A DNA stretch of 64,000 bases from RBG-16-64-13 sp963718375 (GCA_963718375.1 CAVQZD010000005.1:62001-126000), one strand, 5' to 3'; counted from the first letter of the stretch, positions 8,642 to 17,032 are shown. Notes: a model not told the origin generated them from the sequence alone. Translations and numbers: made by a program.

Positions 8642-9220
8642 ATGGCTGGCGGCGGCTTGTGGCGCAAGACTCTGGTGTACTTCGGACTCGCGGATGAGGA
8701 TGAAGACTACTACGATGATCTGCCCAGCGAGGTAGGGCGCGACGAGCCTCCGTACCGCGACGCATATGCGGATCGCGACCGGGCGAAGGTGAAGAGGATG
8801 CCTGACAGCCGCAGCCGACGGTCATCTTCCGAATTCGACGACATATTCGCCGAAGACAGCTATCGGGGCGGCCAACCCGCGGCCTCCTCCGGGCAGCGTG
8901 GGGCTCAGCTCAGATCATTGCCTGGGGGCTTGGACCAGCCTCAGGTGCGGGTGCAACTGGTCGTGCCCAGGAGTTTCAACGACGCCCAGACCATCGCGGA
9001 CAAGTACAAGAGTGACATCCCCGTGATACTGAATCTGCAGCAGAGCGAGACAGAGCTCGCGAAGCGACTCATCGATTTCGCCAGCGGCTTGACGTACGCG
9101 CTGGACGGCGGAATGCAGCGCGTGGCGGACAAAGTGTTCCTGCTCACGCCGCGCAACGTAGAGGTATCCGCCGAGGAGCGCCAGCGGATGATGGATAGGG
9201 GATTCTTCAACCAGTACTGA
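8642..9220 (+). CDS. sepF: SepF, FtsZ membrane anchor
   Basis: Anchors and bundles FtsZ at midcell; in Actinomycetota it substitutes for FtsA. It is 192 aa. A short amphipathic membrane-binding helix (GLWRKTLVYFGLA) is followed by a linker of about 90 residues rich in Asp, Glu and Arg. The SepF domain starts VQLVVPRSFNDAQTIADKY and continues with IPVILNLQQSETELAKRLIDF, then SGLTYALDGGMQRV and DKVFLLTPRNVEV. A strong AAGGAGG lies just before ATG 8642. Neighbours are yggS and the orphan ProC domain. Confidence 0.95.
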   Translation: MAGGGLWRKTLVYFGLADEDEDYYDDLPSEVGRDEPPYRDAYADRDRAKVKRMPDSRSRRSSSEFDDIFAEDSYRGGQPAASSGQRGAQLRSLPGGLDQPQVRVQLVVPRSFNDAQTIADKYKSDIPVILNLQQSETELAKRLIDFASGLTYALDGGMQRVADKVFLLTPRNVEVSAEERQRMMDRGFFNQY

Positions 9221-9231
9221 GGGGCACCGCC

Positions 9232-9552
9232 TTGGCATCGCTTGAGTCTCCCATATCGTCGGCTGTCAGCGGGTGCCTCATGTTCGCTCTGCAAGGAGTG
9301 GAACAGGGCGCCGTGGACTCGGGTCTGCCGCGTCAGAGCGCGCGCAAGTTCGTTCGGCAGGCTTTGCTTGGCACCGTGCTGCTGATGGAGGACATCGGTC
9401 AGTCTCCGGCCGCACTGAAGGACCGCGTAGCCTCACCTGGGGGGACCACCATAGCCGGACTCGCGGTACTCGAGGACAGGGCCGTGCGAGGAACCCTGAT
9501 CCGGGCCGTCGACCAGGCAGTCAGAGATGCGGGGGAAGGGAGAGAGAAGTGA
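9232..9552 (+). CDS. Stand-alone pyrroline-5-carboxylate reductase dimerisation domain (ProC C-terminal domain only)
   Basis: A 106-aa protein resembling only the helical C-terminal domain of ProC. GLPRQSARKFVRQALLGTVLLME, then DRVASPGGTTIAGLAVLE, match the dimer domain and the family signature. The whole N-terminal NADPH-binding Rossmann domain is missing, and sepF ends 11 nt upstream, so it is not merely mis-started. By-eye alignment suggests the SGSGPA substrate loop is also lost (SSAVSG in its place). Start is TTG 9232 behind a GAGGGG sequence; the stop overlaps the divIVA GTG. It cannot reduce P5C as it stands. It may be a relic of the sepF-proC neighbourhood or a repurposed oligomerisation module. 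Confidence 0.75.
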   Translation: MASLESPISSAVSGCLMFALQGVEQGAVDSGLPRQSARKFVRQALLGTVLLMEDIGQSPAALKDRVASPGGTTIAGLAVLEDRAVRGTLIRAVDQAVRDAGEGREK

Positions 9553-10319
9553 AGATCACACCCCTCGACATTAGACGCAAGGAATTCAGACGCTCCGTCC
9601 GGGGCTATCTTGACGAAGACGTGGACGTCTTCTTGGACACGGTCGCCGACGAGGTAGAGAGGGTCTCGAAACTCAACGCGGAGCTGGAGAAGAAGGTCCT
9701 GGCCCTGGAAGAGCAGGCAGCCAGCCATGCTCATATCAGTGAAGCGCTGGAGAAGACTCTGGTCGGGGCCCAGCTTCAGTCTGAAGAGATGATGGCAAGC
9801 GCCGAAAAAGAGGGTCAGTCCATTGTGCTGGAAGCGGAAGCCAAGGCCAAGGCCATGGTCGACGAGTTCTACGGAAAGACGCTAGTGGTCCAGGAGAGCC
9901 TGGCGCGACTCAAGCTGCTGGAAGAGGACTTTCGTCTCAAGTTCAAAGGGCTGCTTCAAGGCTACCTGAAGTCGCTGGAGGACAACCCTGCTGTAGTCGC
10001 GCTGCCCGACGCCCCACAATCGGGCCAGGTCGCGAGCGGAGGCCAAGGTACAGATATGGGGTCAGCGCCGGAGCCACCTAGTCTGCCCAAGACCGAAGGT
10101 ACGCAGACTTCAGCGGCCGGTATCCATGAAGACCAGACCGAGGAGGTAGCGCCGCCCGGGGCCGGGGAGTCGCAACCAGCGGAAGGCGGCGAGGTGGTTC
10201 AGGCAGGTGCAGACGAGGGCGAGAGTCCGGTGTATTTCGGACAGAAGAACGAGGAGCTCGACGACCCCTTTCCCGATCTAGGGGGGGCGACAGGCAAGCC
10301 GCGCGATTTTGCGTGGTGA
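9549..10319 (+). CDS. divIVA: DivIVA/Wag31-family polar or septal organiser
   Basis: Coiled-coil membrane-curvature protein that recruits growth and division machinery to poles or septa. It is 256 aa from GTG 9549, overlapping the upstream stop as GTGA. The conserved N-terminal lipid-binding domain reads TPLDIRRKEFRRSVRGYLDE and then DVDVFLDTVADEVERV. Heptad-rich coiled coil runs from about residue 30 to 150 (KLNAELEKKVLALEEQ onward). The C-terminal third is an acidic, Pro/Gly-rich, disordered tail. A longer upstream in-frame extension exists but overlaps the ProC-like gene and lacks family similarity. Confidence 0.92.
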   Translation: MKITPLDIRRKEFRRSVRGYLDEDVDVFLDTVADEVERVSKLNAELEKKVLALEEQAASHAHISEALEKTLVGAQLQSEEMMASAEKEGQSIVLEAEAKAKAMVDEFYGKTLVVQESLARLKLLEEDFRLKFKGLLQGYLKSLEDNPAVVALPDAPQSGQVASGGQGTDMGSAPEPPSLPKTEGTQTSAAGIHEDQTEEVAPPGAGESQPAEGGEVVQAGADEGESPVYFGQKNEELDDPFPDLGGATGKPRDFAW

Positions 10320-10647
10320 CGCATTGCGGGCCGCGGATCTCGCGGGGCTGCGCGTGGACCCGACAGGGGACGGGGTCTGCATCGGCATGCGAGTGACTCC
10401 TTCTGCTCCCCAGAGTAGGATCATCGGCCTCCACGGAGATCGCTTGAAAGTGGCGGTGGCGGCTCCTCCGGAGGATAATCGTGCCAACAAGGAGTTGGAG
10501 CACGCCTTCGCGGGCTGGATGAAGCTTCGCCGTGACACGGTGACTGTGGTGAAGGGGCACGCGAGCCGGGACAAGGTGGTAGCCTTCACAGGGTTGGATG
10601 AGCGTCAGCTGAAAGAGTCACTGGGTTACGCGCTCGAAAAGCGGTGA
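10309..10647 (+). CDS. DUF167/YggU family protein
   Basis: Small conserved protein of unknown biochemical role. It is 112 aa from TTG 10309, overlapping the end of divIVA by 11 nt; TTG 10324 is an alternative. Family motifs are CIGMRVTPSAPQSRI, LKVAVAAPPEDNRANKELE and VTVVKGHASRDKVV. The YggU/DUF167 gene often lies at the end of yggS-yggT-divIVA clusters, and this location agrees. Confidence 0.85.
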   Translation: MRGDALRAADLAGLRVDPTGDGVCIGMRVTPSAPQSRIIGLHGDRLKVAVAAPPEDNRANKELEHAFAGWMKLRRDTVTVVKGHASRDKVVAFTGLDERQLKESLGYALEKR

Positions 10648-10648
10648 A

Positions 10649-11029
10649 GTGTGGGAGACGAGGGCCTTGTTGGATAGATCATCCATAAGGGAGCGACTGC
10701 TGGAAGAGCAGGAGCGCGTGGTCAGAGAGATCTCAGAACTGGACGCCGGCCTATCGAAGCCGATCGCGGACATGTCCGGGGAGAGTCCTAACGATCAGCA
10801 CATGGCGGAGACGGCGGCCGCGACTCTCGATCGTGAGATCGACCTGACTCTGCAGGAAAACGCTCGGACGACACTTGCGAAGATCGAGCGTGCCTTGCGC
10901 AAGCTCGACGAAGACACTTACGGGCGATGTGACAATTGCGGTAAGCCGATCGGGGAGGGGCGTCTGGAGATAGCTCCCTACGCCACTCTATGCGTCGACT
11001 GCAAACGTCAGCAAGAGCGCGGACGCTGA
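10649..11029 (+). CDS. TraR/DksA-family zinc-finger protein
   Basis: Likely RNA-polymerase secondary-channel factor or related regulator. It is 126 aa. The N-terminal two thirds are predicted coiled coil (LLEEQERVVREISELD, then QENARTTLAKIERALRKLDE). The C-terminal zinc finger has CDNCGKPIGEGRLEIAPYA followed by CVDC, a C-x2-C-x17-C-x2-C arrangement typical of the family. The acidic tip residues of true DksA are not obvious, so the effect on transcription is uncertain. GTG 10649 directly follows the yggU stop. A traR/dksA gene next to lspA is common in Gram-positive genomes. Confidence 0.85.
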   Translation: MWETRALLDRSSIRERLLEEQERVVREISELDAGLSKPIADMSGESPNDQHMAETAAATLDREIDLTLQENARTTLAKIERALRKLDEDTYGRCDNCGKPIGEGRLEIAPYATLCVDCKRQQERGR

Positions 11030-11042
11030 CCTGGGATCTTCG

Positions 11043-11570
11043 ATGAAGTCTCGGCTCGGGGAGCATATCCCTCGGGAGCGACGCGTGCTCAAGTGGTCGC
11101 TCTTCGGGGTGATACTGGCCGTGGCTCTCACGATAGACCTGACTACTAAGCATCTCGCCGACGGTAGGCTGGTCCTGGGCGAATCGCGCGAGCTCCTGCC
11201 ATTTCTTCAGCTCCAACTGACCCACAACGACGGCGTGGCCTTCGGGATGTTGGGGGGCAACACGGGGCTCATCATCGTGGCCAACATCCTCGCTCTCTTG
11301 GTCGTGGGGTTCTACGTGCTATTGGAGAGGAGACCGGTGCTGGCCGGCATCGCCGGCGGCATGATCGTGGCGGGCAGTCTGGGCAACATGATCCAGCGGC
11401 TTGCAGGCGATGGCCACGTGACCGACTTCCTGAAGTTCCCGCACTGGCCCAACTTCAACGCGGCCGACGTGTTCATCGATGTGGGTCTTGCGATCATCAT
11501 CATCGGCATGGTGGTGGAGTTGACAGCGGCCTGGCGGGCAAAGAAGCGCGAAGCCGCGTCTTCGCGCTAG
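11043..11570 (+). CDS. lspA: Lipoprotein signal peptidase (signal peptidase II)
   Basis: Membrane aspartyl protease that cleaves diacylglyceryl-prolipoproteins before the lipobox Cys. It is 175 aa with four transmembrane segments (about 18-34, 72-92, 98-116 and 143-162). Conserved blocks are THNDGVAFGM, GSLGNMIQRLAGDGHVTDFL with catalytic Asp128, and FNAADVFIDVG with Asp142. ATG 11043 lies 13 nt after traR/dksA. rluD follows 15 nt later, the usual lspA-rluD pair. Confidence 0.95.
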   Translation: MKSRLGEHIPRERRVLKWSLFGVILAVALTIDLTTKHLADGRLVLGESRELLPFLQLQLTHNDGVAFGMLGGNTGLIIVANILALLVVGFYVLLERRPVLAGIAGGMIVAGSLGNMIQRLAGDGHVTDFLKFPHWPNFNAADVFIDVGLAIIIIGMVVELTAAWRAKKREAASSR

Positions 11571-11585
11571 GCACGGGGGAGCGAG

Positions 11586-12509
11586 GTGCCTAGGTACGAG
11601 TTCGTCGTGCCGGCTACGGAGGCGGGAGGCCGGCTGGACGCCTTTCTTGCCGGTAAGCCCGAGCTCTCCAGCAGGACGAAAGTCGCTGCGCTCATCTCTC
11701 AAGGGGCCGTGACCGTGGAGGGTGAGCCCAGACCCAAGAGCTTCGTAGTCTCAGAGGGTCAGGTGGTAGTGGCTGAGTTCAGCGAGCCAGCGCCGCCGGC
11801 GCTGGAGCCCGAAGAGCGGGACTTGTCGATCCCCTTCGAGGATGAGTGGTTGTTGGTCGTGGACAAGCCGGCCGGCATGGCGGTGCATCCTTCGGCCGGG
11901 CACTCCACGGGCACGCTGGTGCATGCGTTGCTCGGACACGGGATAGCGGGTGGGGAGAGCTTTCGCCCCGGTGTTGTCCACCGGCTTGACAAGGACACTA
12001 GCGGTCTGTTGGTGGTAGCCAAGACGGCCGAGGTGCACAGGCAGTTGGTCGCGATGATGCGGGAGAGAGCGATCGAGCGTCATTATCTTGCCTTAGTCCA
12101 CGGTGCCTTCGCCGCAGAGAGTGGGACGATCGAGGCCCCGATCGGCCGCGATCTCGTACATCGAAAAGCCATGGCTATCGGAGGAAGCGGAGCACGCGAC
12201 GCGCGGACTCACTTTCAGGTGCGGGAGCGGCTCTCAGATTTCACCCTTGTGGACGTGCGTCTGGACACCGGACGCACGCATCAGATCCGCGTTCACTTCC
12301 AGGGTATCGGACATCCCGTGGCGGGAGACCCCACTTACGGAAGCCGAGATCCTCTGGCGATCGGGCGGCAGTTCTTGCACAGCGCCTGTCTGCGCCTGCA
12401 ACATCCGGTGACCGGCGAGGCCCTAGAAGTAGAGTCCGCCGTGCCGGCTGACCTGGCGCTTGTGCTGACCCGATTGCGTGAGGAAGTCGACCGCTCAGGA
12501 CTCACCTGA
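11586..12509 (+). CDS. rluD: RluD-family 23S rRNA pseudouridine synthase
   Basis: Isomerises uridine to pseudouridine in rRNA. It is 307 aa. The N-terminal S4 RNA-binding domain (GGRLDAFLAGKPELSSRTKV, then ISQGAVTVEGEPR) is followed by the catalytic domain. The catalytic Asp is in VVHRLDKDTSGLLVVAKT. Other family blocks are VDKPAGMAVHPSAGH, LDTGRTHQIRVHF and GHPVAGDPTYG. GTG 11586 has GGGGGAGCGAG just upstream. It could be RluD or a close RluA-family paralogue; target position is not decided by sequence alone. Confidence 0.9.
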   Translation: MPRYEFVVPATEAGGRLDAFLAGKPELSSRTKVAALISQGAVTVEGEPRPKSFVVSEGQVVVAEFSEPAPPALEPEERDLSIPFEDEWLLVVDKPAGMAVHPSAGHSTGTLVHALLGHGIAGGESFRPGVVHRLDKDTSGLLVVAKTAEVHRQLVAMMRERAIERHYLALVHGAFAAESGTIEAPIGRDLVHRKAMAIGGSGARDARTHFQVRERLSDFTLVDVRLDTGRTHQIRVHFQGIGHPVAGDPTYGSRDPLAIGRQFLHSACLRLQHPVTGEALEVESAVPADLALVLTRLREEVDRSGLT

Positions 12510-12576
12510 TCCCGCGTTTGGCGGCAACGCCACTTCACCGGGGCGGGATAGCCCGGGTGCTAGACTGAAAGTCACG

Positions 12577-13287
12577 ATGAAGACCGTCACCCAAGAGTCC
12601 TCCACGTCGACCAGCGCCGCGGGCGCTCGGACGGAGGGTCCTGTCGTGGCCTTCTTCGATTTGGACGGCACGTTGGTGGCAGGACAGACCACCCTGCTCC
12701 TGGTGCGGTTTCTACGCAAAGAGGGTGTCGTCACCCGCCGGTACACGGCGGGTGCAGCGGCGTGGTTCGCGGGCTACAAGCTTGGCCTAGTGAAGGTCAA
12801 CGAGAGAACACGCCACCAGGGAGCGCGCGTCTTTGAGGGCCGCACAGTGAACGAGGTCGAGCAGCTTCTGACAAGGTTCGCGAGTGAAGTCCTTGCGCCA
12901 CGGTTCGACGAACGTGCCACGACTGCGCTGGCCGGTCATCAGTCCGGCGGAGATCATGTGGTGGTGATATCCGCAGCTTTGGAGCCTGTAGTGAAGGCTG
13001 TGTGTTCACTCCTGGGAGTCGCGGAATTCGTGGGCACTGCCTGTGAGGTCGAGGACGGTCTATACTGCGGACGACTACGGGGGCCCAGCCCTCATGGCGA
13101 GGAGAAGCTGGAGGCCGCGGGTGTCTACATGCGGCGTTGGGGCGCGGCGGCGGCCGACTGCTGGGCGTATGCCGATCATGGCAGCGACGTCGCACTCTTG
13201 CAGTCGGTCGGACACCCTGTAGCTGTAAATCCCAAGAAGGAGCTGCTCAAGGTCGCTCGTGAGGCGGGCTGGCCGGTTCTTCGTTAA
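12577..13287 (+). CDS. HAD-IB family hydrolase (SerB-like phosphatase)
   Basis: Haloacid-dehalogenase phosphatase of subfamily IB. It is 236 aa from ATG 12577; an earlier in-frame start at 12478 lies inside rluD and adds an unconserved Pro/Ser-rich tail. Motif I is AFFDLDGTLVAG with the nucleophile and acid Asp pair, motif II is VVVISAALEPVV, and motif III/IV is CWAYADHGSDVALL. The ending VNPKKELLKVAREAGWPVL is typical of this subfamily (acyltransferase-associated or phosphoserine-phosphatase-like). A TAGACT hexamer at 12561-12566 may be a -10 site giving a very short leader. Substrate unknown. Confidence 0.82.
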   Translation: MKTVTQESSTSTSAAGARTEGPVVAFFDLDGTLVAGQTTLLLVRFLRKEGVVTRRYTAGAAAWFAGYKLGLVKVNERTRHQGARVFEGRTVNEVEQLLTRFASEVLAPRFDERATTALAGHQSGGDHVVVISAALEPVVKAVCSLLGVAEFVGTACEVEDGLYCGRLRGPSPHGEEKLEAAGVYMRRWGAAAADCWAYADHGSDVALLQSVGHPVAVNPKKELLKVAREAGWPVLR

Positions 13288-13325
13288 GCGCAGTCGAGTC
13301 TGGTGAGGCAAGGAGGAGCGGCATC

Positions 13326-15359
13326 ATGGCGCGTGGATCCAGAGAGAAGCTTGCTGTGGGCGGCGACTTGGACGCTCTGTCCATCAATACCCTGCGCACT
13401 CTTGCGATGGACGCTGTGGAGATGGCGAACTCGGGCCATCCGGGCATGCCCCTGGGAGCAGCGCCTATGGCTCATGTCCTCTGGACAAGGCATCTCAAGT
13501 TCGACCCCACCGACCCCCAATGGCCGGACAGGGACCGCTTCGTGCTCAGCGCCGGCCATGGATCCATGCTGCTGTACGGCCTCCTGCATCTCATGGGATT
13601 CGATCTCGCCCTGGACGAGTTGAAGGCCTTCAGGCAGTGGGGCAGCCGCACGCCGGGGCATCCTGAGTACGGATTGACGCCGGGAGTCGAGGCCACTACC
13701 GGTCCACTCGGCGCAGGTCTATCCAACAGCGTCGGCATGGCTATAGCGGAGCGATTCCTCGCGGCGACTTTCAACAGGCCCGGCTACGGACTCGTGGACC
13801 ACCACACCTACGGCATCCTGGGGGATGGGGACCTGATGGAGGGCGTGGCGGCCGAAGCGGCTTCGCTGGCCGGCCATCTGCGGCTGGGTAAGCTCATCTA
13901 CTTGTACGATGACAACCACATCACGATCGAAGGTGACACGGAACTGGCATTCACCGAGGACGTCGGCCTGCGCTTTCAGGCCTACGGGTGGCAGGTACTC
14001 AAGGTGGATGATGGTAACGATCTTGACGCCATCGACAAAGCCCTGGCGCTCGCCCGGGCCGAGACAGCGAAGCCGTCTCTCATAAGGGTGCGGACGACTA
14101 TCGCTTTCGGTAGCCCCCACAAGGCGGGCACCGCCGAGAGCCATGGGGCCCCGCTGGGGGCAGAGGAGGTCAGGCTCACCAAGGAAGCGCTCGGGTGGCC
14201 GCCGGACTCGTCCTTTTTCGTGCCCGAGGAGGTCAGGGAGTACTACGGTGAGGTGGCGTCTGCAGGTGGAGTGGCTCATTCCGCTTGGCAGGAGATGCTG
14301 GCTCGATATCGTGAGGCCTACCCCGAGCTCGCTACACAGTGGGACGAGGCACTCGCCGGTAGACTGCCTGCAGGCTTGGAGGACGCTCTGCCCACTTTCG
14401 CGACGGGGGAGAAGGTGGCCACGCGCTCGGCCTCAGGCAAGGTGCTGAACGCACTGGCCGACGCCGTGCCTACTTTGATAGGCGGCTCGGCCGATCTCGC
14501 CCCTTCGAACAACACGCATCTTGCCGGTCTGGGTGATTTCCAGGCGGACTCACCAGCGGGACGCAACCTGCATTTCGGGGTCAGGGAGCATGCCATGGGG
14601 GGGATAATCAACGGCCTCGGCTATCACGGGGGGACATTCCCGTTCGGCGCGACCTTCTTCATCTTCTCCGACTACCAGCGTCCAGCCATTCGGCTTGCCT
14701 CACTATCCGGGCTGCCGGTGACCTATGTCTTCACCCATGACAGCGTGGCCCTCGGAGAGGATGGACCCACCCATCAGCCCATCGAGCAGTTGGCGTCATT
14801 GAGGGCTATGCCGGGGATCGTCGTCATAAGACCGAGCGACGCCGCGGAGACCAGCGTGGCGTGGCAGGCCGCGCTTCAGCGGAGAGAGGGTCCCACCGCG
14901 CTGGTGCTCACGCGTCAGGCCTTGCCGGTCCTGGATCGATCGATACTGGGCGCGGCCGCAGGTCTGCTCAACGGCGGGTACGTGCTCAAGGAGGCCGCAG
15001 GTGGCGCACCGCAGGCCATCGTCATGGCCAGCGGTTCTGAAGTGCACATCGCGCTGGATGCTGCCGAGGCCCTGGCCGGCCAGGGCGTAGAGACTCGGGT
15101 GGTGGCTATGCCGAGTTGGGAGCTGTTCGAGGCCCAGAACGCCGATTACAGGGAGTCAGTGCTGCCCGATGCGGTGCGGGCGAGGGTGGCCATCGAAGCC
15201 GGATCCACTCTGGGTTGGCACCGGTACGTTGGTTCGGAAGGAGCGATCGTAGGTCTGGACCACTTCGGGGCCTCGGCCCCGGGCGAAGTGCTATACAAGG
15301 AGTTCGGCCTGACGGCAGAGAATGTGGTTGGGCGGGTACTCTCTTTGGTGAAGCTCTAG
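13326..15359 (+). CDS. tkt: Transketolase
   Basis: TPP enzyme of the non-oxidative pentose-phosphate pathway, transferring two-carbon ketol units. It is 677 aa, full length. An AAGGAGG sequence precedes ATG 13326. The TPP-binding motif is GDGDLMEGVAAEAASLAGHL, followed by the DDNHITIEG metal-ligand segment. The pyrimidine domain has NLHFGVREHAMGGIINGLGYH with the TPP-activating Glu, then THDSVALGEDGPTHQPIEQL. The N-terminal substrate motif is AVEMANSGHPGMPLGAAPMA. pyrR follows 23 nt later, so ribose-5-phosphate supply and pyrimidine control may share a transcript. Confidence 0.96.
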   Translation: MARGSREKLAVGGDLDALSINTLRTLAMDAVEMANSGHPGMPLGAAPMAHVLWTRHLKFDPTDPQWPDRDRFVLSAGHGSMLLYGLLHLMGFDLALDELKAFRQWGSRTPGHPEYGLTPGVEATTGPLGAGLSNSVGMAIAERFLAATFNRPGYGLVDHHTYGILGDGDLMEGVAAEAASLAGHLRLGKLIYLYDDNHITIEGDTELAFTEDVGLRFQAYGWQVLKVDDGNDLDAIDKALALARAETAKPSLIRVRTTIAFGSPHKAGTAESHGAPLGAEEVRLTKEALGWPPDSSFFVPEEVREYYGEVASAGGVAHSAWQEMLARYREAYPELATQWDEALAGRLPAGLEDALPTFATGEKVATRSASGKVLNALADAVPTLIGGSADLAPSNNTHLAGLGDFQADSPAGRNLHFGVREHAMGGIINGLGYHGGTFPFGATFFIFSDYQRPAIRLASLSGLPVTYVFTHDSVALGEDGPTHQPIEQLASLRAMPGIVVIRPSDAAETSVAWQAALQRREGPTALVLTRQALPVLDRSILGAAAGLLNGGYVLKEAAGGAPQAIVMASGSEVHIALDAAEALAGQGVETRVVAMPSWELFEAQNADYRESVLPDAVRARVAIEAGSTLGWHRYVGSEGAIVGLDHFGASAPGEVLYKEFGLTAENVVGRVLSLVKL

Positions 15360-15382
15360 CTTCTCGTGCGGAGGAAGGATCG

Positions 15383-15949
15383 GTGAGCGCGGTGAGCGAC
15401 CCGGTAGGCAGATCGAAAGTCATCATGGATCGCGAACAGATCGGGCGGACGCTGGCGCGCATGACCCATGAGATCGCAGAACAGGCTCCGGACCTCTCCA
15501 AACTGGCGCTGGTCGGCATCCACAGCGGGGGTGTCGACCTGGCTGCGCGGCTGGCCGAGTTGTTCAAGGGCTTCTACCAGGTCGAGCCGCCCACAGGCGC
15601 CATCGACATCACTTTCTATCGTGACGATCTTGACGTAAGACTGGGCCGCGAGTACGGGCAGCCGAGGGCACGCGCGACGGATCTGCCGTTCGACGTCACG
15701 GGCATGAATGTCGTGCTGGTCGATGACGTCCTCTACACGGGGCGCACTATCCGCGCAGCCATCGACGCGCTCTTCGACTACGGCCGCCCGGAGGCCGTCC
15801 GCCTTGCGGTGCTGGTGGACCGCGGGCACCGCGATCTGCCCATCCGGCCCGACTTCGTGGGTAAGAACGTACCCACCAGTCGTGGCGAGAAGGTGGTAGT
15901 GAGTCTGGTGGAGACAGGGTCGATCGATGAGGTCTCCATCGAGGAGTGA
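15383..15949 (+). CDS. pyrR: PyrR, bifunctional pyrimidine operon regulator/uracil phosphoribosyltransferase
   Basis: RNA-binding regulator that senses UMP/UTP versus PRPP and represses pyr mRNAs; many also make UMP from uracil. It is 188 aa from GTG 15383, chosen for the GAGGAAGG just upstream; the much longer open frame overlaps transketolase. Motifs are the N-terminal VIMDREQIGRTLARMTHEI, LVGIHSGGVDLA, the PRPP loop VVLVDDVLYTGRTIRAA, and the C-terminal VGKNVPTSRGEKVVV. Predicted targets are the two matching hairpins ahead of pyrB (16010-16040) and pyrC (22074-22103). No such hairpin precedes pyrR itself. Confidence 0.94.
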   Translation: MSAVSDPVGRSKVIMDREQIGRTLARMTHEIAEQAPDLSKLALVGIHSGGVDLAARLAELFKGFYQVEPPTGAIDITFYRDDLDVRLGREYGQPRARATDLPFDVTGMNVVLVDDVLYTGRTIRAAIDALFDYGRPEAVRLAVLVDRGHRDLPIRPDFVGKNVPTSRGEKVVVSLVETGSIDEVSIEE

Positions 15950-15964
15950 CTCGCGGTCAAAGAC

Positions 15965-15993
15965 TGGAGTCGCCGTTCTCCGCGCGATACAAT
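15965..15993 (+). promoter_or_regulatory. Candidate promoter for pyrB
   Basis: TGGAGT (15965-15970), a 17-nt spacer and TACAAT (15988-15993) just after pyrR. The -10 is strong, the -35 weak (3 of 6). The pyrC promoter candidate has the same design and the same distance to its hairpin, which supports both. pyrB may therefore be transcribed separately from tkt-pyrR. Confidence 0.5.
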
Positions 15994-16009
15994 CCATATA
16001 CAACGTCAA

Positions 16010-16040
16010 CCTTTTAAACGCGTCCAGTGAGACCGAAAGG
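16010..16040 (+). promoter_or_regulatory. PyrR-binding RNA hairpin over the pyrB ribosome-binding site
   Basis: In RNA, CCUUU (16010-16014) can pair with AAAGG (16036-16040), enclosing an upper GUC/GAC stem with hexaloop CAGUGA (16025-16030). The loop fits the CNGNGA hexaloop of known PyrR sites, and the AAAGG arm is the ribosome-binding site for ATG 16049. Binding would therefore block translation, as known for mycobacterial pyr mRNA; no terminator-like T-run is present. A copy with 27 of 28 matching bases precedes pyrC. Confidence 0.75.
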
Positions 16041-16048
16041 GTAGTGAG

Positions 16049-16969
16049 ATGGATCTCATCTCGATCGACGACCTGAGCAACACAGACATCGATAGCCTGT
16101 TCACGCTGAGCGACGGGTTCGTCGAAGTGGCTTCTCGCTCCATCAAGAAGGTCCCCAGCTTGCGGGGTCGCACGCTGATCAACGTGTTCATGGAGCCTTC
16201 CACACGCACGTTGTCCTCGTTCGAACTCGCCGGCAAGCGACTGTCGGCGGATGTGGTCAACGTCAAGGAGGCCTCCTCGAGCGCGACGAAGGGGGAGAGC
16301 CTCAAAGACACCATCCAGACCCTTCAGAGCTACAGCCCCGACATCATCATCATCAGGCACCCGCGGGTGGGAGCTGCGCGATTGGCAACGCAGTACACCG
16401 ACGCGGCGGTGATCAACGCCGGGGACGGCACAGGGGAGCATCCGACCCAGTGCCTGCTCGACCTCTACAGCCTGCGCCGCACCTACGGCAAGCTCGAAGG
16501 GCTGAAGGTGGCGATGGTGGGTGACGTCCTGCGCAGCAGGGTCGCGAGGTCCGATATATTCGGCTTTCGCAAGATGGGTATCGACGTGCGACTGGTGGGG
16601 CCCCCGACGCTCATGCCGCCCGGCATCGAAGCATGGGACGTGCCCATCCACTACGATCTGTCAGCTCTGGAAGACGTCGATGTCATCTACCTTCTGCGGA
16701 TGCAGCTTGAACGGGCGAAGGGTAAGGTGCCGCCGGTGCCGTCGCTGAGTGAATACAGCCGGGTATGGGGGCTCTCACCCTACAGGGTGAAACCGGAGCA
16801 GCGCATCATGCATCCGGGGCCCATCAACCGCGGAGTCGAGTTGTCGGCCGACCTAGCGGACGATGAACGCTCCTTGATCCTGCACCAAGTCGAATCTGGG
16901 CTAGCGATGCGGATGGCCATCCTCTATCAGTGCTTGGCGGGCAGTCTCACCGACGAGCCCCTGGACTGA
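16049..16969 (+). CDS. pyrB: Aspartate carbamoyltransferase catalytic subunit
   Basis: Condenses carbamoyl phosphate with aspartate, the committed step of UMP synthesis. It is 306 aa. The carbamoyl-phosphate site is FMEPSTRTLSSFELAGKRL, with SSATKGESLKDT, IIIRHPRVGAARL and GTGEHPTQCLLDLY. The aspartate domain has VGDVLRSRVARSDIF, DVIYLLRMQLER and IMHPGPINRGVEL. Translation should be controlled by the PyrR hairpin that holds its ribosome-binding site. No pyrI follows; unlike many operons, pyrC is 5 kb downstream, with nifJ, osmC and ygjP between. Confidence 0.96.
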   Translation: MDLISIDDLSNTDIDSLFTLSDGFVEVASRSIKKVPSLRGRTLINVFMEPSTRTLSSFELAGKRLSADVVNVKEASSSATKGESLKDTIQTLQSYSPDIIIIRHPRVGAARLATQYTDAAVINAGDGTGEHPTQCLLDLYSLRRTYGKLEGLKVAMVGDVLRSRVARSDIFGFRKMGIDVRLVGPPTLMPPGIEAWDVPIHYDLSALEDVDVIYLLRMQLERAKGKVPPVPSLSEYSRVWGLSPYRVKPEQRIMHPGPINRGVELSADLADDERSLILHQVESGLAMRMAILYQCLAGSLTDEPLD

Positions 16970-17005
16970 ACGTCGCGCGGGCCGCGCCATGGCCCACCAC
17001 GATGA

Positions 17006-17032
17006 TTGACGTGACACTGAGTGCGGTATCAA
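17006..17032 (+). promoter_or_regulatory. Candidate promoter for nifJ (PFOR)
   Basis: TTGACG (17006-17011) followed after 15 nt by TATCAA (17027-17032), in the 134-nt gap between pyrB and nifJ. The -35 is good; the -10 is moderate and the spacer short, so the exact hexamer is uncertain. It leaves an untranslated leader of about 65 nt before ATG 17104. Confidence 0.4.

Noticed and set aside
15356..16651. Long minus-strand ORF (431 codons) opposite pyrR and pyrB
   Set aside because: It is antisense to two clearly conserved genes, shows no family motifs and is a normal by-product of high-GC third positions.
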